From Rhizobiaceae bacterium (lineage in GTDB: Bacteria; Pseudomonadota; Alphaproteobacteria; Rhizobiales; Rhizobiaceae), in assembly GCA_029233925.1 (NCBI GenBank), contig JARGOX010000026.1:27898-91897 (forward strand): 64,000 nucleotides of DNA, read 5' to 3'. Under the pieces are notes generated by a model, which worked only from the letters and a program-made list of their open reading frames with translations, was not told the DNA's origin and made no database searches. Below are positions 61,527 to 64,000 of the stretch, in pieces. Position 1 is the stretch's first letter. Every line of letters starts with the position of its first letter. The position numbers and the translations under genes were made by a program.

Positions 61527-62549
61527 ATGCTGTTTCCAACATCTCTGGTCGGAAGTTATTGCCAGCCCGATTGGCTGATCGACCGGGCCAAACTGGCTGG
61601 TCAGTTCCCGCCGCGTACGCGCGCCAAGGAACTCTGGCGCATACCTGCGGAATTCCTCAGGCAAGCGCAGGATGATGCGACGCGCATTGCCATTCTCGAA
61701 CAGGAAGAGGCCGGTCTTGATATCATCACCGATGGTGAAATTCGGCGCGAAAGTTATTCCAACCGGTTTGCCACCGCGCTCAGCGGCCTGGACCTCGACA
61801 ATCACGGCACGGTGCTGACCCGTTCCGGCAAGCCTGTGCCTGTTCCCCGGATCGTCTCAAAAATCAGCCGCATGAATCCGGTTGAAGTTGAGGACATGAA
61901 GTTTCTGCGGGCCCATACGGATCGGTTGATCAAGGTCACCTTGCCCGGCCCCTTCACCATGAGCCAGCAGGCGGTCAATGAATATTACCCGTCGCTGGCT
62001 GCCGCTGCGATGGATTATGCCGAGGCGGTCAAGGAGGAGATTGCCGATCTGTTTGCAGCGGGCGCAGATGTGGTTCAACTCGATGAACCCTGGCTTCAGG
62101 CCCGCCCGGAGGCGGCCGAGGAATACGGACTGGATGCGATCAATGCCGCTTTGCAAGGGGCGGCCGGTAAAACGGCCGTGCATATCTGCTTTGGCTATGC
62201 GGCCATGACAAAGGACCGCCCGGAAGGATATTCCTTCCTGCCGCAGATGAAAAATTGTACCTGCAACCAGATCAGCATCGAGACAGCCCAGTCCAATCTG
62301 GACACCTCTGTGCTGGAAGAACTGCGCGGCAAGGATATTATTCTGGGCGTTCTCGATCTGGGTGACCAGACGGTCGAAACTCCTGAATTGGTTGCGGCCC
62401 GTATCCGTCGCGCGCTGCCCCATGTGGATGCCGACAAGATCATCGTGGCACCCGATTGCGGTCTCAAATATCTTCCCCGTGCCGTGGCATTCGGCAAGAT
62501 GAAAGCCATGGCCGATGGCGCAGCCATCGTGCGGGCGGAACTTGGGTGA
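61527..62549 (+). CDS. MetE-core-like zinc protein (methionine synthase II family)
   Basis: A 340-aa protein matching only the C-terminal catalytic barrel of cobalamin-independent methionine synthase. The zinc ligands can be traced: VHICFGY (His and Cys), QISIETAQ (Glu) and APDCGLKYL (Cys). The N-terminal half of MetE is absent, as in stand-alone MetE-core proteins. AGGAGG precedes the ATG. It lies 117 bp after the LigA-like gene. A methyl-transfer role, for example handling methyl groups from methoxyl substrates, is possible; a lyase-like role on another substrate cannot be excluded. Confidence 0.85.
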   Translation: MLFPTSLVGSYCQPDWLIDRAKLAGQFPPRTRAKELWRIPAEFLRQAQDDATRIAILEQEEAGLDIITDGEIRRESYSNRFATALSGLDLDNHGTVLTRSGKPVPVPRIVSKISRMNPVEVEDMKFLRAHTDRLIKVTLPGPFTMSQQAVNEYYPSLAAAAMDYAEAVKEEIADLFAAGADVVQLDEPWLQARPEAAEEYGLDAINAALQGAAGKTAVHICFGYAAMTKDRPEGYSFLPQMKNCTCNQISIETAQSNLDTSVLEELRGKDIILGVLDLGDQTVETPELVAARIRRALPHVDADKIIVAPDCGLKYLPRAVAFGKMKAMADGAAIVRAELG

Positions 62550-62664
62550 TATGAACGGTTGCCCGTTGTATTTTCCGCATCAATTGCCGTGAAGGTTGAG
62601 CGGTGGCCACGTAAAAGTGTGCTGCCTGGGGTTTACCCATGCGATCTTGAATAGTAGCTCAGAC

Positions 62665-63909
62665 ATGCGTGTCATGGCAGGAGAAAGCCGCTTGGGTGAA
62701 ATTCATATTGCGACCGAATCCGACGTCACAAACAATCAGTTCTGCAATACAATCTTGATTCGTCGGCGAGGACGCAGGGAACGTCGAATCTTTTATCGGT
62801 ATTCCGAACCTGATTTCCCAGGCACCAGCAATTCGCAGAATTATGCTGTTGTGGCAGTGCTTCCATACGCTATGGCCACAGGCCTGGACATTCGATGCTC
62901 CGGGCCGGTGGATGCAGATCTCATCGAACAGCTTGAGGAATGCCAGGAGGCGTGGGCAATGTGGCGTCCCGACCTGTTTCGCGTGATCCGAATTCTGCCG
63001 GACACAATTGCCCCGTCACGTTTGCCCAGCAGCCGAAAAGCCATTATCGCGTTTTCCGGTGGCCTGGACTCGGTCTATTCGCTGCATGCACATAAACGCG
63101 GTCTGCTTGGACACCGAGAACTCGATATTGCATCCGCCATACAGGTCCACGGGTTTGATCTTCCCGTCGACCAACCATCCTGGTGCGAAAATGCAGCGAC
63201 AATGGCGCGGGGCATACTCGACGCCTATGGTGTTCCACTGACGACTGTACAGACCAATTGGCGCGATCTCGAAGATCCATGGAATCTCAGTCACATTTTC
63301 GGTTTGGCAGCCGTCCTGCACCAATTCTCGGCAGGTTTTCCCCATGCCATTTTTTCCTCGGATTTCTCCTATCTTCGCGGCAGATTTGATTGGGGAAGCA
63401 ACCCCATTACGAACCGCCTGGTGAGTGGGCCGTCTTTTCCCATCCATGTGACCGGCACCAACAAGTCGCGGTCGGCCAAGGCAAGGGCTGTCATCAATGA
63501 ACCGGCTGTCTTGAACAATTTGCGTGTTTGCTGGCTTCGCCCCGAATCCATGGGAAATTGTGGTCGTTGCAAAAAGTGCTTGCTGACCAAATTGAGTTTT
63601 GCAGCGGCCGGTCTCACTCATGTGCCGGCGCTTGGGGCGCCTGTCACGGCGGAAGATATTTTGGGTTTCACCTTTAATGAGAAGCAAGAAACCGAAGGTT
63701 TCATGGAGGTCCTGGCTGATTGGGAGGGCAATTCCGACCTTCGGTCCGCCTTGGCAGAATTGCTGCAGCGAAGCGACTGGAAAAGCGCTGCACTGTCTGC
63801 GCTGCCACAGCCGAAACTTCGAGGCCTGCCGAAAATCCGACACTCCCTTCGCAAACGAAACCCATTCAGGAACAAAAATTCAAATGCGAATGTGTCGAAT
63901 GAGACCTGA
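62665..63909 (+). CDS. PP-loop ATPase, QueC-like, unknown function
   Basis: A 414-aa protein of unknown role. Residues about 126-320 carry a PP-loop (AIIAFSGGLDSV, with SGGLDS at about 131-136) and a CxxCxxC motif (CGRCKKC, about 299-305) resembling the zinc site of QueC, which builds 7-cyano-7-deazaguanine. The first 120 residues and the basic tail (KRNPFRNKN) are unassigned. The start is uncertain; ATG 62665 is chosen because residues before it do not look family-like. It does not look linked to the catabolic genes, and its partners may lie beyond the window. Confidence 0.75.
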   Translation: MRVMAGESRLGEIHIATESDVTNNQFCNTILIRRRGRRERRIFYRYSEPDFPGTSNSQNYAVVAVLPYAMATGLDIRCSGPVDADLIEQLEECQEAWAMWRPDLFRVIRILPDTIAPSRLPSSRKAIIAFSGGLDSVYSLHAHKRGLLGHRELDIASAIQVHGFDLPVDQPSWCENAATMARGILDAYGVPLTTVQTNWRDLEDPWNLSHIFGLAAVLHQFSAGFPHAIFSSDFSYLRGRFDWGSNPITNRLVSGPSFPIHVTGTNKSRSAKARAVINEPAVLNNLRVCWLRPESMGNCGRCKKCLLTKLSFAAAGLTHVPALGAPVTAEDILGFTFNEKQETEGFMEVLADWEGNSDLRSALAELLQRSDWKSAALSALPQPKLRGLPKIRHSLRKRNPFRNKNSNANVSNET

Positions 63910-64000
63910 GCTGTCACAGAATTGTTTGTTTCTGCCAGGTTGCTTGATCGTGTCCCGTGGCGTGGTGTAGCTTATTACATCCACGGCGTCTCCGGGTTTT

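Noticed and set aside
1-64000. CRISPR arrays, tRNA or rRNA genes, insertion sequences
   Set aside because: No regular spaced repeats, no cloverleaf or rRNA stretches, and no transposase-like ORF seen on reading both strands by eye; no search tool was run.

Overview
The window is 64 kb of dense bacterial chromosome of roughly 55-58% GC by eye. It fits a marine or soil alphaproteobacterium, most likely Hyphomicrobiales (rhizobial relatives) or Rhodobacterales. The reasons are the hut set with HutF and HutG (five-step histidine route), a hemP-hmuSTUV/heme-receptor locus with a TGA-N9-TCA site of the RirA type, TRAP transporters, GlxA-type AraC regulators, and GcvA-like LysR proteins. I see no tRNA, rRNA, CRISPR array, insertion sequence or phage gene. 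The window is a chain of accessory catabolic and uptake modules.

Layout. (1) 0.25-1.9 kb: a DUF3237 protein and a GlxA-type regulator. (2) 2.1-6.9 kb: a tight operon of a cytoplasmic M4-like zinc metallopeptidase, a ComEC-like metallo-beta-lactamase-fold hydrolase and a patatin-like lipase. It faces a convergent gene (7.0-8.4 kb) that joins an unknown domain to an outer-membrane-barrel-like domain across an internal signal-peptide-like segment. (3) 8.6-11.8 kb: a GT4 glycosyltransferase divergent from a DUF2194 protein, probably envelope polysaccharide; then a two-CBS-domain protein. (4) 12.9-23.3 kb: an NMT1/SsuA-type ABC transporter, then the histidine-utilisation genes hutU-G-H-I (minus strand, ATGA-coupled) divergent from hutF-hutC around a perfect palindrome. 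(5) 23.4-29.1 kb: LysR regulator, Rieske oxygenase, a 76-aa protein, a dimethylglycine-dehydrogenase-type flavoprotein and a GntR/FCD regulator. Its place beside hut suggests N-demethylation of a methylated histidine.

(6) 29.2-39.4 kb: heme iron acquisition. hmuV-U-T-S-hemP run leftward; the TonB-dependent receptor, a small exported protein, exbB, two exbD genes, tonB and a DUF2325 gene run rightward. The second ExbD has Asn at the position of the membrane Asp. (7) 39.4-51.0 kb: one long leftward polyol/sugar operon: ribose-type ABC transporter, SorC regulator, aldo/keto reductase, GlpD-like dehydrogenase, class I aldolase, FGGY kinase, GMC oxidoreductase. The gene set mixes features of the lsr (AI-2) and ery (erythritol) loci.

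(8) 51.5-62.5 kb: a divergent catabolic locus. Leftward are a citrate-synthase-like lyase, CoA-transferase, YciI-like protein, TRAP transporter and FMN reductase. Rightward are an IclR regulator, a Tat-exported amidohydrolase, LigB- and LigA-type extradiol dioxygenase subunits and a MetE-core-like zinc protein. Together they look like a route for an imported aromatic acid that does not match a textbook pathway. (9) 62.6-63.9 kb: a QueC-like PP-loop protein of unknown role.

The strongest candidates for undescribed biology are the peptidase/MBL/patatin cassette, the LigAB/CoA-transferase/lyase/MetE-like locus, the hut-linked demethylation cassette, the lsr/ery hybrid operon and the Asp-less second ExbD. 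All functional assignments come from reading motifs; no database search was run.
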